DNA of 64,000 nt from Photobacterium lutimaris. GTDB lineage: Bacteria > Pseudomonadota > Gammaproteobacteria > Enterobacterales > Vibrionaceae. Position 1 is the first letter of the stretch, and each line of letters begins with the position of its first letter. Made by a program: the position numbers and the translations under genes. The stretch spans positions 181,771 to 245,770 of the forward strand of contig NZ_PYMH01000008.1 of assembly GCF_003025555.1 (NCBI RefSeq), given 5' to 3'. Positions 18,800-28,430 of this stretch are shown here, one piece after another. Below the pieces are notes generated by a model. It saw only the letters and a program-made list of their open reading frames with translations, was not told where the DNA came from and ran no database searches.

Positions 18800-19843
18800 T
18801 TATTCTTCGCTGAATAGATCGCCACCGTGCATGTCGATCATTTCCAGGGCCTTGCCGCCGCCACGGGCAACACAAGTTAGCGGCTCATCGGCCACAACCA
18901 CTGGAATACCGGTTTCTTCGGTCAGTAGACGGTCAAGGTCACGCAGCAGCGCACCACCACCGGTCAATACCATACCGCGCTCGGAGATATCCGATGCCAG
19001 CTCTGGTGGACACTGCTCGAGTGCAACCATAACTGCAGATACGATGCCTGTCAGCGGCTCTTGCAACGCTTCTAGGATTTCGTTGGAGTTCAGGGTAAAG
19101 CTACGTGGCACACCTTCAGCGAGGTTACGGCCGCGCACTTCGATTTCACGCACTTCATCACCCGGGTAAGCCGAACCGATTTCGTGCTTGATGCGCTCAG
19201 CGGTCGCTTCACCGATCAGGCTGCCGTAGTTACGGCGTACGTAGTTGATAACCGCTTCATCGAAACGGTCACCACCGATACGGACAGACGATGAGTACAC
19301 CACGCCGTTAAGCGAGATCACGGCAACTTCCGTCGTACCACCACCGATATCGATCACCATCGAGCCGGTTGCCTCAGACACTGGCATGCCAGCACCGATC
19401 GCTGCCGCCATTGGCTCATCGATCAAGTACACTTCACGGGCACCTGCACCTTGGGCAGATTCACGGATAGCACGGCGTTCAACCTGAGTAGAGCCACAAG
19501 GAACCGCAACTAGAACTCGTGGGCTTGGACGCAGCAGGCTGTTGTCATGTACCTGCTTGATAAAATGCTGAAGCATTTTCTCAGTAACATAAAAGTCCGC
19601 GATAACACCGTCTTTCATCGGACGGATTGCCGCAATATTGCCTGGAGTACGGCCCAGCATCTGCTTGGCGTCGTGACCGACAGCAGCCACACTCTTAGTT
19701 GCTCCGGCACGATCCTGACGGATCGCGACTACTGATGGTTCATCCAGTACGATGCCCTGTCCTTTGACATAAATAAGGGTATTGGCTGTACCCAAGTCAA
19801 TAGACAGGTCATTAGAAAACATGCCACGAAGTTTTTTAAACAT
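18800..19843 (-). CDS. mreB: MreB, actin-like rod-shape protein
   Basis: MreB forms membrane-bound antiparallel filaments that orient lateral cell-wall synthesis. The 347-residue product (E. coli 347) shows the actin-fold phosphate and adenosine motifs SIDLGTANTLIY (15-26), the phosphate-2 loop VIDIGGGTTEVAVISL and the adenosine motif MVLTGGGALL. The N-terminal MFKKLRGMFSNDL is an amphipathic membrane anchor. It heads mreB-mreC-mreD; the 115 nt before it separate it from mshQ on the same strand and must hold its promoter, but no convincing -35/-10 pair stood out. Confidence 0.97.
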   Translation of the reverse strand: MFKKLRGMFSNDLSIDLGTANTLIYVKGQGIVLDEPSVVAIRQDRAGATKSVAAVGHDAKQMLGRTPGNIAAIRPMKDGVIADFYVTEKMLQHFIKQVHDNSLLRPSPRVLVAVPCGSTQVERRAIRESAQGAGAREVYLIDEPMAAAIGAGMPVSEATGSMVIDIGGGTTEVAVISLNGVVYSSSVRIGGDRFDEAVINYVRRNYGSLIGEATAERIKHEIGSAYPGDEVREIEVRGRNLAEGVPRSFTLNSNEILEALQEPLTGIVSAVMVALEQCPPELASDISERGMVLTGGGALLRDLDRLLTEETGIPVVVADEPLTCVARGGGKALEMIDMHGGDLFSEE

Positions 19844-19958
19844 AGTCTTCGGCTAATCCTGCAAGCTCACAAATTCGTTAAATTGCGCTAAATGTATCAA
19901 GGGGGGCGGATCGAGACAAGGTAAGCTTTGTCAAACCTGCCACAGATCGGCATTTTAT

Positions 19959-22900
19959 TTAATCGAGCATTGTATTAATACCCTTTTCACCGCGGTAGAG
20001 CACTCGGTCATTACCTCGGTAGGCGCCGAAGGTCACAGTCGAGTGCGGACTCTCGTCACCTTTACCACGCCAGTCGAAGGTCAGCCATGGCTGATAATTG
20101 CGCTGGCCGCTGGAAGGTCCACCTTCACAGCGGATCTCAGGCTCATTATCTATCGCTTGAGGCGTATCGCTAATCACTTTCTGCCAAAAACGTACCTGTT
20201 CACGGTAAATCAATCGATTACCATCACTCCCCTTCACCTCGGTAGGAACCGCAACAAACTCGCCGGAGCGAATCTCCCCTGATTCTACATTTCCTGACCC
20301 TTGAGTGTACGAGGCGCTTGTCACGGCAGTGTCAGACTGGGAAAGAATTTGTTTGCACGCCAGCTTGCCGTCGAATACAGCACGGCTGTCTTGCTTGTTA
20401 GTCACAAAGTCAAAACCATCCCAGTATTCGACGCGAAGCGGTATCGACAATTCACTGTCAAAGCGGCCAGAGCCATCATCCAGTGCCATGCGGCCATAGC
20501 GGATATCAGGGTGAGTGCGCCAGATTTGAATCGAATCTCGTTTAGCACTCTCCTCCAACACCACGTCATCATTAAGGGCTAAATAGGCCCAGTCGATTGG
20601 ATCGCTGGCAGGAACAACTTTCAACCCCATACGGGTGTTCATGCCATCAAAAGGGCCATCTTGCTGACTGGTTCGAGGCTGGGTACCACGGTGTCCCACC
20701 GTGTAATCGCGAACAACGGTAAAGTTTGGATCGGTGATCGCCACTTGCGATGTCAGATCTTGAGCGGCACTCGGTGCCCATGCCGTCCCGGCCCAAGACC
20801 ACACATAGGGGCTCCCTTTACGCGAGGCATATTCAAGACGTTGATCCCGCTCGACAACCTCATCGGCTTGGGTGCTGTCTATTACCACTAACTCCAACCC
20901 TGCTTTATATTTAGGTTTGGCAACACCTTGTTCAAACAACCAATAATTCTTTACCGCATTACCTGCTTTCCCCTGTCCGCCATCGGCAAAAGCTCCGACA
21001 GTGAAGTCAAAGGCAAACGGCTGATCCATATAAGCAAATTCTCTTTGCCCTGACGGGTATTGCAAATCATCACGGATGAGTTTGAGGTACTTAGGGTAAA
21101 AACGACCAACATCACGATAACCTGCATTAATATCCATACCGAGGTAGTTATTTTGGCTATCAGCTGACAAGCGAATACTACCAACGTCATCCCACTGCAA
21201 ACTATATGGCTGGGTCTTTAGCAAGGTATTGGCCTTCGCAGTACCGCCCGCCAAGTTGCCTTCCACTGCCCGTTTATCAGCAGGGGTTTGACGTTTATGG
21301 CTCAGTGCCACCAAAGCCGCAGGGGCCTTAGATTTAAAGAAGTTTTCGGTGATCAATCGGTTGTGGCACATGGTGCTGCTATCTACCGCAGGTTGTATAC
21401 CTGATGCAGCAACATTGTCACCCTGCTGCCAAATAACAGGCTTAACCAGAGTGTGAAATGTTTCACCTGCAGCATTAAAGCCTTGGCCACTATTGGCATC
21501 GCCACTCGCCTGCTCGATATTCGGAGTACCAGACTGACACAAGGCAAAGGTATAAGGACGACTATGAACCAATACCGATCCCGTTAGCCCTTGCCAATCT
21601 GCAGGCAACGACTTACTTCCCGAAGACTGACCACCAATAGCCCCTAAATCACAGCGGTCCTTGGTGCACTTGGGATCTGACAAGATCAACGTCATCTCAC
21701 CAGCATCGTCGTATTTGACGGGCACATTACTGGCGACACCATTGACGAACGTAAACAGCCCTTGAGAGCCTTGCCATGTCACCCTGTCATTACCTGCGGT
21801 GCTTCGCAGCATAACGTTGTCATTACGGCTATTGCTGGTCGAAGGCTTGTCATATTCGGTGTTGATATTAAGTGTCTTGCTACCGGTGTATTCAGCAATA
21901 ACAGCATTTCCGCTATCACAAGCCATTGCCTTCACCGTGATTTTCGCCGGTCTGCCAGCCACTAACTGCAACGGGTTAGCGGTAATAACAAAGCCCCCCG
22001 GCAAAAATTGGTACTGACCAACAGCAGGATTGCCACTGAGCCCCTCAATGGTCGCCGTTAGCTCGAGTTCACCGAGGTAGTCACTCTTGAACCATATCCG
22101 CTTACGATTATTATCAAGCGGACTGACCGGCACCGTAAAAGGGACTCCATCTTGAAAAGGCTGGCCGTAATGACTCCCTTCCAGCTTCGTGGTCGACCAA
22201 ACCCCGGAAGCCGACTGTCCGGTCTTAGCCGTTATACTGACCGTAATATCGCCACCGAAAGCCTCGCCCGAGCCGTTATCCGGTGCCAACGAGAACAACA
22301 CCTCCTGGCTCTCGCACAACATGTTCTGCTGCCACTTAGGCGTCAGGTCGAGGGAAAAATCCGGCGTCGTCTCAAAACACGAGCTCTTGCCGTTGATAAC
22401 GGCGGTGGAATTGTATTTGCTGCTGTTCATGTCCAGCCGTGCTGCGGTAACCGCACCGGTGATCGACGTCACCTCACAGTCCCCCTCCCACTGGCAGAGA
22501 CCGCCGGCAATCGTCACTTTGGCCTCGGAATACACCAAGCCGGTGATGGAGCTTCCCTTACTCAGGTAGACATTAGCGATATCGATATCGCCCTGGCCAT
22601 GCGCGTAGATCTCTAGCCGGTCCGGCTCGCCGTTCGCCGGTCCGACCGAAGAAGAGTCGGCAGCATTGAGGTTCTTGGTATGGATCACCACGTTGCCATG
22701 GGTCACGATCCGGCTACCGGAGCTAATACGCATAGTTTCGAACCAGTAGGTACCGCTGTAGAGGTGCAGCGTCACCCCATCGTTAAGATCCAACAGGCGG
22801 ATCCGCTCTCCGGCACCATTGCGAAGCTCCTCGGCATCGGCGGATGCCCTCCCCATGTAGAAGGTGCCGTACTCTTCGAGCGTATTGTCGCGATAGTAAT

Positions 22901-24272
22901 CGGGAGCATATTGCCCAGCCTCAACAAAATCCCCCAGATCGGGCTTGGTCGCCCAGCGATCCGGCTGGTTATAGCCAGGGTAGTTACACGCTTCGCCGTC
23001 ACAGGCCGTGTCGGTCCCATTCGAGGTCGCCTTGAACCAGAGATAGTGCCGGCCGCCCTCTTTGTAGGTACCGTTGATCAGGGCCATGTGGTGCAGCTTG
23101 GCGTGGTAGTTACTTTGATTGGTCCAGGTCTGGGCCGGCCCCGGAAAAACATCACAGGTTTGCTCGCTGACCTTACGCTGGAAAGCCATAAAACCGATGT
23201 TCTCACTCAGGTGCTTGCGCTCAACGCTGTTATATTTGCTCTCGTTGATATCCTCATCATTGACAAAGCTTACCCGGTGGCTGTTACTGCCGGACTCTTC
23301 CAACCGGCACAGGCGGATCCAACCCCCGTTGTTGCCCTTGCGCGAGTTTTTCGAGGCAATGATAAACGGGAACTCGGAAAATCCGGCCGGGACCGGGACA
23401 GTAGCGGCACACTGGCGCAACACCGGCTCGGTGACCTGATCGAACTTCTTTAAACCGTTAACCAAGGTATTCAGCGTTGCCCCCGCCCCCATAGCAAACT
23501 GGAGTCCTTTATAACTACCCCGCCCCTCGGCAACGATATACGCCACCTTTTGTGCGTCACCATTGTAGTGGTTGCTGTGGGCCAACTCGGAGCGCTCCAA
23601 GGCCAGGAACACCCGGTTAAGATCCGGTTCAACCGCAGTCACGGCGGGCGTGATCCAGTTGCTTCTTTGGCCCAGGTCAGTCCGCCCGTCGCCCTGCAGG
23701 CTGACCAATATCCCTGGATTGTTGAAGGCCGGGTCAAAATTGACCGGCGAAGATATCTGCTGCAGGTTGTCTTTATTGACCGGCTTGCCCCCTACCAGAT
23801 AGCGGCTGATCTCCACGGTACCGGCTTGAATCCGTCCCTTGTCGCCAAGGTTCAGCGTACCGGGCTCAATGGCAAAATAGCGCACCTTCTGCATCGGCAC
23901 CGTTTCGAGGCAAAAGTTTTCCTTGTTATTAGGAGAGCAGTGTTGGCCAACCGGCTTGAGCGTGATCCCATCGCGCCTCGGCGCAATGTACTGGCGGAAC
24001 GTCGCACCGGTTTCGCTGACATCGACCAGGCGCAGCGTCGACGGGGCATCCCGGCCGCGGCCTTCCTCGATAGTCGGCATCAAAAACACTAAAGGCTTAG
24101 TGGTAAATGGCTGATCGAATTTAATTTCACAGCTTTTTTCTGCCTCAGAACCGATACAGTGGGTGAGACCTTGAGCCGATAACTGGTATTCACCAAAACG
24201 GAATTCCAACGCTGAAGCCGGAAAAGCTGTTGCCAGCATCAATAGCCAAAGGCAATATTTTATGGCCCTCAT
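19959..24272 (-). CDS. mshQ: MshQ, very large MSHA-locus surface protein
   Basis: A 1437-residue secreted protein closing the MSHA operon. The start at 24272 gives a clear signal peptide (MRAIKYCLWLLMLATAFPASA) and overlaps mshP by four bases (ATGA); a frame extending 10 codons further upstream lacks one. The body is beta-rich with many cysteines, and the C-terminal part resembles the DUF6701 domain of MshQ proteins. Its role is not known; size, export signal and place beside prepilin-like genes suggest a pilus-tip or surface component. Long open frames on the other strand here are shadows of this gene. Confidence 0.88.
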   Translation of the reverse strand: MRAIKYCLWLLMLATAFPASALEFRFGEYQLSAQGLTHCIGSEAEKSCEIKFDQPFTTKPLVFLMPTIEEGRGRDAPSTLRLVDVSETGATFRQYIAPRRDGITLKPVGQHCSPNNKENFCLETVPMQKVRYFAIEPGTLNLGDKGRIQAGTVEISRYLVGGKPVNKDNLQQISSPVNFDPAFNNPGILVSLQGDGRTDLGQRSNWITPAVTAVEPDLNRVFLALERSELAHSNHYNGDAQKVAYIVAEGRGSYKGLQFAMGAGATLNTLVNGLKKFDQVTEPVLRQCAATVPVPAGFSEFPFIIASKNSRKGNNGGWIRLCRLEESGSNSHRVSFVNDEDINESKYNSVERKHLSENIGFMAFQRKVSEQTCDVFPGPAQTWTNQSNYHAKLHHMALINGTYKEGGRHYLWFKATSNGTDTACDGEACNYPGYNQPDRWATKPDLGDFVEAGQYAPDYYRDNTLEEYGTFYMGRASADAEELRNGAGERIRLLDLNDGVTLHLYSGTYWFETMRISSGSRIVTHGNVVIHTKNLNAADSSSVGPANGEPDRLEIYAHGQGDIDIANVYLSKGSSITGLVYSEAKVTIAGGLCQWEGDCEVTSITGAVTAARLDMNSSKYNSTAVINGKSSCFETTPDFSLDLTPKWQQNMLCESQEVLFSLAPDNGSGEAFGGDITVSITAKTGQSASGVWSTTKLEGSHYGQPFQDGVPFTVPVSPLDNNRKRIWFKSDYLGELELTATIEGLSGNPAVGQYQFLPGGFVITANPLQLVAGRPAKITVKAMACDSGNAVIAEYTGSKTLNINTEYDKPSTSNSRNDNVMLRSTAGNDRVTWQGSQGLFTFVNGVASNVPVKYDDAGEMTLILSDPKCTKDRCDLGAIGGQSSGSKSLPADWQGLTGSVLVHSRPYTFALCQSGTPNIEQASGDANSGQGFNAAGETFHTLVKPVIWQQGDNVAASGIQPAVDSSTMCHNRLITENFFKSKAPAALVALSHKRQTPADKRAVEGNLAGGTAKANTLLKTQPYSLQWDDVGSIRLSADSQNNYLGMDINAGYRDVGRFYPKYLKLIRDDLQYPSGQREFAYMDQPFAFDFTVGAFADGGQGKAGNAVKNYWLFEQGVAKPKYKAGLELVVIDSTQADEVVERDQRLEYASRKGSPYVWSWAGTAWAPSAAQDLTSQVAITDPNFTVVRDYTVGHRGTQPRTSQQDGPFDGMNTRMGLKVVPASDPIDWAYLALNDDVVLEESAKRDSIQIWRTHPDIRYGRMALDDGSGRFDSELSIPLRVEYWDGFDFVTNKQDSRAVFDGKLACKQILSQSDTAVTSASYTQGSGNVESGEIRSGEFVAVPTEVKGSDGNRLIYREQVRFWQKVISDTPQAIDNEPEIRCEGGPSSGQRNYQPWLTFDWRGKGDESPHSTVTFGAYRGNDRVLYRGEKGINTMLD

Positions 24273-24703
24273 GGTAATGCAATCTCCAAATCCTTCGCCC
24301 ACACTTCTTGGGTACGGGTCGTTGTAAACTGTCCATTACCGCAAGTTGCCGTGCTTTCTAATTGATACTTATTGGCTGGCTGGCCGTTTTCTTTGTAACT
24401 TTGGGTTTTACAGCTGACCTGTAACGTCTGGCACGAAAACAGCTCTGCTTGTGTATTAAAATCATACATTTGGTTACAGGCTTGAGGGTCTGATGCGGTC
24501 TGCCCGAGCGGAAATAATTTACTCAACACAATTTCGTTACCGGAGTGGACAGCGTACCAAGCCCGGGTCGAGAACACTTCGCGGGCCGTGGTATCTTGTC
24601 CTGACCAGTCAATACGGATCATCGCAGCGGCAAAGGCCCCCATCACGGTAATAATAAAGAGTGACACGACTAGCGCGCTACCGCGCTGCCTGCTATAAAA
24701 CAT
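24269..24703 (-). CDS. mshP: MshP, MSHA prepilin-like protein
   Basis: A 144-residue protein with a short basic leader MFYSRQRG followed by a 20-residue hydrophobic helix (SALVVSLFIITVMGAFAAAM). This resembles the PilX/GspK type of minor pilin, although the Glu5 of classical pilins is missing. Four cysteines lie in the soluble part. The gene overlaps both mshO (11 nt) and mshQ (4 nt), so it is translated as part of the minor-pilin run mshC-D-O-P-Q. Assignment rests on position and shape. Confidence 0.85.
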   Translation of the reverse strand: MFYSRQRGSALVVSLFIITVMGAFAAAMIRIDWSGQDTTAREVFSTRAWYAVHSGNEIVLSKLFPLGQTASDPQACNQMYDFNTQAELFSCQTLQVSCKTQSYKENGQPANKYQLESTATCGNGQFTTTRTQEVWAKDLEIALP

Positions 24704-25457
24704 TGATCACCTGCACTGTGTGTTCGTAGCTGAAGCGTTCACCTGTCCGGCCATCTTGGAATGCCAAGTTAATGTGGACCATGCTGTTGTTTTCCAGTCC
24801 TTTACCACTCACCGCAACATCAAAGCCTGACACCTGTTCTGCTATTACTGCACTGCTGTTACCAGACTTACGCCTCAGTACGTTGGCCTCCAAACAGAAA
24901 GATACAGGTTGGCCGTAGGCGTAAGCACGATTAGCCGGGGAGCGGTTATCGAGCGGGGCGATGACATTGACCAACACCGTTCCATTACCATCTGGCCCGG
25001 CATTGACGCGGTTGATTTTAAAAGCTTGTGCGGCATATTCCGCGGCATTTCCCAGCCCTGCGGCGAGAGCCAATTGGTCACTGCCGGTTATTGTCTGCCA
25101 CTGCTCAGCCGTACCGATAGTAGGCACTAACTCAATATTCATCATACGAGCATTACCTAGGGTAAAGCCGGCCAAATGAATCGGATAAAAACTCACGCAG
25201 TTTCCCGTTGAGGCAAGGCTATTGGGCGCGGCATGGCGAATTTCTCGGGTCATTTTCTCGAGGGCAAAGCGCGCTTGGGACTGGACACGGTCACGACTGA
25301 CCGTACTGATATAGCCTTCGGCGCCCAGTTGGAGGTAGCTGCCTATCGCCAGCGAAATAATGCCGAGGATCACCAAAGCGATCACCATTTCCATCAGCGA
25401 GAAGCCCTGATTTTTCTTGATCACAACAGTTTTATTCATCACAACAGTCTGCCCCAT
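24693..25457 (-). CDS. mshO: MshO, MSHA minor prepilin
   Basis: A 254-residue type IV prepilin-like protein with the leader ending KKNQG and the mature start FSLMEMVIALVILGI, carrying the pilin Glu5. The ATG at 25457 shares a base with the mshD stop (TGATG). A second in-frame ATG at 25439 would give a leader of 12 residues, closer to normal, so either start is possible. The length and internal pattern (SQARFALEKMTREIR) match the PilW/GspJ type of minor pilin thought to initiate or cap the fibre. Confidence 0.88.
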   Translation of the reverse strand: MGQTVVMNKTVVIKKNQGFSLMEMVIALVILGIISLAIGSYLQLGAEGYISTVSRDRVQSQARFALEKMTREIRHAAPNSLASTGNCVSFYPIHLAGFTLGNARMMNIELVPTIGTAEQWQTITGSDQLALAAGLGNAAEYAAQAFKINRVNAGPDGNGTVLVNVIAPLDNRSPANRAYAYGQPVSFCLEANVLRRKSGNSSAVIAEQVSGFDVAVSGKGLENNSMVHINLAFQDGRTGERFSYEHTVQVINVL

Positions 25458-26182
25458 CAGTAGTTACTCCGATAGGCAACAAAATCGAGCTTACCGTAGT
25501 GGCCGGTATCGACCTCGACCACTACGCGCTTGTGCTGATGGGGATAAGTCGAGCTTTGCGGATCTGCGCTATTGAAGCGATTGTCATAACTGACATTCAC
25601 CGTTACGGTCATATTCTTATAGGTGTTTGTTTCAGCCACAGACTCACCAGTGAGGTTTTCTATCGCCCCGCGCCAAGGAAACTGATTATGGCTATAACGG
25701 TCATAACAAAGTGATAAATCGCCCCAACAGCCATGAAAATCATCGACATCATTGGCAATAGCCACCACCAATCCTTTCCCTGCCGGCAGCGAGCTGCCCG
25801 GCACCACGTAGTCGAAGTACTCACTCGCTTTATCTATCGGCCATACGCCATTCTCGTCGGGCTCACTGCAGGTATAGGTTGTTCCCTCATGGGTTTCACC
25901 GCAGCGCACCACGCTATCGCCGAACGGGTCTGAGTGTTCATCAAACTTGCGCGAAAGAATTTCATTAAGAAAAGCATTACCGATAGCCGCCGCTCGGGCT
26001 TGGTAATAAGGTGTTGCCGAACGCTCGACCTGCGGGAATAAAAAACTGGTCAGGGTCACCATGGCAATCCCTAAAATCACTATGGTGATGATCCCTTCAA
26101 TCAAGGTAAAGCCGCCCTGCTGACGAAGCGAATTAGGCAATCGCGGTGAGCGAGAAAATAGGGATTTAGAGGGTACAGTCAT
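25457..26182 (-). CDS. mshD: MshD, MSHA minor prepilin
   Basis: A 241-residue prepilin-like protein with a long leader (24 residues, ending QQGG) before FTLIEGIITIVILGI with Glu5. I start it at ATG 26182 because GAGGGG lies 7 nt upstream; a longer frame to 26227 has no such site. It overlaps mshC by 17 nt and mshO by one base. It probably belongs with mshC, mshO and mshP in a minor-pilin complex; its exact role is not established. Confidence 0.88.
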   Translation of the reverse strand: MTVPSKSLFSRSPRLPNSLRQQGGFTLIEGIITIVILGIAMVTLTSFLFPQVERSATPYYQARAAAIGNAFLNEILSRKFDEHSDPFGDSVVRCGETHEGTTYTCSEPDENGVWPIDKASEYFDYVVPGSSLPAGKGLVVAIANDVDDFHGCWGDLSLCYDRYSHNQFPWRGAIENLTGESVAETNTYKNMTVTVNVSYDNRFNSADPQSSTYPHQHKRVVVEVDTGHYGKLDFVAYRSNY

Positions 26183-26702
26183 TGATAAACCCCTCACTGT
26201 TAATGCATAAGTTCGCTTGTTCGCCATTGCGAGAAGTAATGGTCACCTGACAATTTGAGGCGGTACAGATGCGCTGCAATTGCTGATGTTGTACGACTGA
26301 AGGGCGACCGAGCATATCGAAATAAATAGCTGCTGAAGTGTGTGAATTTGCGCCATCAAAAAAGGCGAACTTAACCATATCGTTCTCAAAAGTCAGCTTG
26401 CGAGTCGAGTGGCTATTGCTAGCACAATTTTCAGAGCCAAACTCTGTGGTGCTTATCTGAAGGGCAAGGCAGCTATTTGGGTTGGCTGGGGTTACCGGGC
26501 TATTCATTCCCACCAACTGAATTTGACGGGCGATGGAAATGGCTTGATCACGGGCTAATACAGCATCAAACCCGCTGCGGCCAAACAGGCGCGAGGCGGC
26601 CGTCACACTGATTATGCCAATCAGCACGATAACAATGATGAGTTCGATAAGCGTAAAGCCGGCGTTTTTTGCGTAGCTTTTTCCGGAATACAGTCGGGGC
26701 AT
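26166..26702 (-). CDS. mshC: MshC, MSHA minor prepilin
   Basis: A 178-residue GspH/FimT-like minor prepilin: leader of 15 residues ending KNAG, then FTLIELIIVIVLIGIISVTAA with Glu5. The soluble domain has four cysteines. It lies 95 nt downstream of mshA, the only sizeable gap in this part of the operon, and that gap holds two overlapping inverted repeats described separately. The next gene mshD begins inside its end. Confidence 0.9.
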   Translation of the reverse strand: MPRLYSGKSYAKNAGFTLIELIIVIVLIGIISVTAASRLFGRSGFDAVLARDQAISIARQIQLVGMNSPVTPANPNSCLALQISTTEFGSENCASNSHSTRKLTFENDMVKFAFFDGANSHTSAAIYFDMLGRPSVVQHQQLQRICTASNCQVTITSRNGEQANLCINSEGFINDCTL

Positions 26703-26730
26703 GGGTCACCCGGGAAGTTATTGTTAGTCT

Positions 26731-26799
26731 CTATTTATTCAGGGCCATAATCGAGATTATTACCCTGAATAAATAGCGCTCCGAAGAGCGCTGTTTATT
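26731..26799 (-). promoter_or_regulatory. Overlapping alternative hairpins between mshA and mshC
   Basis: In the mRNA sense, hairpin 1 (26768-26799) begins at the mshA stop codon and has a stem of about 14 bp closed by a C(UUCG)G tetraloop, an exceptionally stable loop. Hairpin 2 (26731-26776) pairs 14 perfect bases, CTATTTATTCAGGG at 26731-26744 with CCCTGAATAAATAG at 26763-26776, and has an inner ATAATC/GATTAT stem. The two share 26768-26776, so they exclude each other. Neither has a long U tract. This looks like an mRNA 3' stabiliser or partial terminator that keeps pilin mRNA abundant and downstream mRNA scarce. Confidence 0.7.
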
Positions 26800-27271
26800 A
26801 GTTTGAAGTAGTACAACCATTAGCAGTCACAACTTTAGTTGTGGCAGCAGCTGATGAAGTCGCAGCTTTATAATGTACGTAACAACCCTTATCGTTTCGA
26901 GCCTTAAAGGTATATGCAATACCGTCATCCTCACCTTCGACAAGCTTATCACTTTCAACAACTTTCCAGTCTTCCTTCAAGCCATTAACTGCAGCTTCAA
27001 GCGCTGCTGATGTCGCTGCTGGGTAACCATAAACAAGCGCAATACCCTCAACGTTTTGTCCTGAGTCTGCAGCTTCTTTACCTTGAATTGCAGCTTTACC
27101 AAAAGTAATACCTGCTGCACCGTCGATAGCTCCTTTTAGACCCTGAAGCGAAGAGTTTCGCGCATCATCTTGCAGGTTCAAAAAACGTGGTGCTGCTGTC
27201 ACGGCAAGAATACCCAGAATGACAATAACCACAACCATTTCAATTAGCGTAAAACCGCCTTGACGTTTCAT
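26798..27271 (-). CDS. mshA: MshA, major MSHA pilin
   Basis: The structural subunit of the mannose-sensitive haemagglutinin pilus, used for surface attachment and as a phage receptor in vibrios. The 157-residue prepilin has a six-residue leader MKRQGG cut before FTLIEMVVVIVILGILAVTA, with Glu5 of the mature protein. Two cysteines near the C-terminus (in NDKGCYV and ANGCTTSN) frame the disulphide-bounded D-region, which here is a run of Ala, Ser and Thr. It lies 23 nt after mshB and is followed by a strong hairpin, fitting high expression. Confidence 0.92.
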   Translation of the reverse strand: MKRQGGFTLIEMVVVIVILGILAVTAAPRFLNLQDDARNSSLQGLKGAIDGAAGITFGKAAIQGKEAADSGQNVEGIALVYGYPAATSAALEAAVNGLKEDWKVVESDKLVEGEDDGIAYTFKARNDKGCYVHYKAATSSAAATTKVVTANGCTTSN

Positions 27272-27294
27272 AGTACTTCTCCAAATACAACTTA

Positions 27295-27891
27295 TTATTG
27301 AATGTTAACGACAACGGAGCCTTCATTAGGCTTATAGGTAAAAGAGTGTGCTGATGTTATTTGAGCCACTCCACCAGCATTGTTTGTAACTGATGCCAAC
27401 TGGAAATAAGTACAGGCAGCATTATTACCACTAGAATCTTTGCGAGCCGCATATTGGTAGTTGCCGTCTAGGATACTCCCATCATCAATCTCAGCGACTT
27501 GCGGTGGGTTTTGCATTAACTGCTCGAACAAAACCTTACATTCGGTATTATCCAAGCCACCAATTGTTGCACTGTTATCTTGACCAAAGTGAATAGGGTA
27601 ACCGACGCGTACACCACTTTGCTCTGCCGTCAGCATGAACGTCGAACCGTCGTAGCTCACGCTATTCACTTTTTCATTATTAATAATTGCCGCAGGACGA
27701 CCATTCGCTTCCCACTGAGCGCGCGCAGAAAGAACAGCTGTCGCGTAACTACCCGCCACACCCTCAATTTGTGCTTTCTTCGCTTCATCGGTGACGTTCA
27801 GGAATCGCGGTAGTGCAGCTACAGCTAACAGGCCAACCACGATAATGACGATCACCAACTCCACCAACGAAAAACCGGCTTGTTTTTTCAT
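27295..27891 (-). CDS. mshB: MshB, MSHA pilin-like protein
   Basis: A 198-residue type IVa prepilin with leader MKKQAG and mature start FSLVELVIVIIVVGLLAVAALPRFLN. It precedes mshA on the same strand, as in V. cholerae, where mshB is the pilin-like gene next to the major pilin. Two cysteines flank the C-terminal part (TECKV and NAACTYF). It may be a minor or accessory pilin. The similarity of its first 30 residues to MshA suggests an old duplication. Confidence 0.88.
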   Translation of the reverse strand: MKKQAGFSLVELVIVIIVVGLLAVAALPRFLNVTDEAKKAQIEGVAGSYATAVLSARAQWEANGRPAAIINNEKVNSVSYDGSTFMLTAEQSGVRVGYPIHFGQDNSATIGGLDNTECKVLFEQLMQNPPQVAEIDDGSILDGNYQYAARKDSSGNNAACTYFQLASVTNNAGGVAQITSAHSFTYKPNEGSVVVNIQ

Positions 27892-27947
27892 CTTTACTCA
27901 CCCTTTTTTTGTTTTTGTAATGTTGTTTTGTCAAATCGACGTCACCA

Positions 27948-28430
27948 TTATTCGGGCAGCGTCAAAAAACCGTTGGTGTGTATTGTCTCATTTTCATAAA
28001 ATAATGCTAGCCATTTTCCGTCAGTAATTTGGAAATAACACGAATTATAACGCTCTGATCTCACTTTCTTTTTATCGATAAGGGTTATGTAATCGATCGA
28101 TGCCTGTCGTGAAGACAATAAGTCCCACATTTCTGCGCAGTCAATATGCTCATTACGTATGATTATCGGCCACCCATAACGGGTAAATGAATATTCGATA
28201 CCGTTGGTTTGAGAGTGGCTTGGTTTATTTTCAAGCTCCCACTGCTGGCGTATTGCCGATGCACTGCGGCTCATGGTTTGTGCCAATAATTTGACCCGGG
28301 CCTGCTCCGCCCCTTCGTTGACCTTGTGCCATTGCACAAGCAACATCCAGAGCAGCAAGAAAATGACTCCGCACCAAAAAAACCAGCGCACATGACCGTC
28401 GGACTTAAGGCTAGACACCGCGCGCCACAT
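27948..28430 (-). CDS. mshF: MshF, MSHA biogenesis protein
   Basis: A 160-residue protein with one membrane segment (about residues 16-33, WFFWCGVIFLLLWMLLVQW) and a small periplasmic domain with two cysteines. It starts 20 nt inside the end of mshG and precedes mshB. No enzymatic motif is visible and the family has no settled function; assignment is by position and by the membrane-anchored layout. Confidence 0.82.
   Translation of the reverse strand: MWRAVSSLKSDGHVRWFFWCGVIFLLLWMLLVQWHKVNEGAEQARVKLLAQTMSRSASAIRQQWELENKPSHSQTNGIEYSFTRYGWPIIIRNEHIDCAEMWDLLSSRQASIDYITLIDKKKVRSERYNSCYFQITDGKWLALFYENETIHTNGFLTLPE

Noticed and set aside
22680..23453. A 257-codon open frame on the plus strand
   Set aside because: It is antisense to mshQ and shows no domain or start signal.
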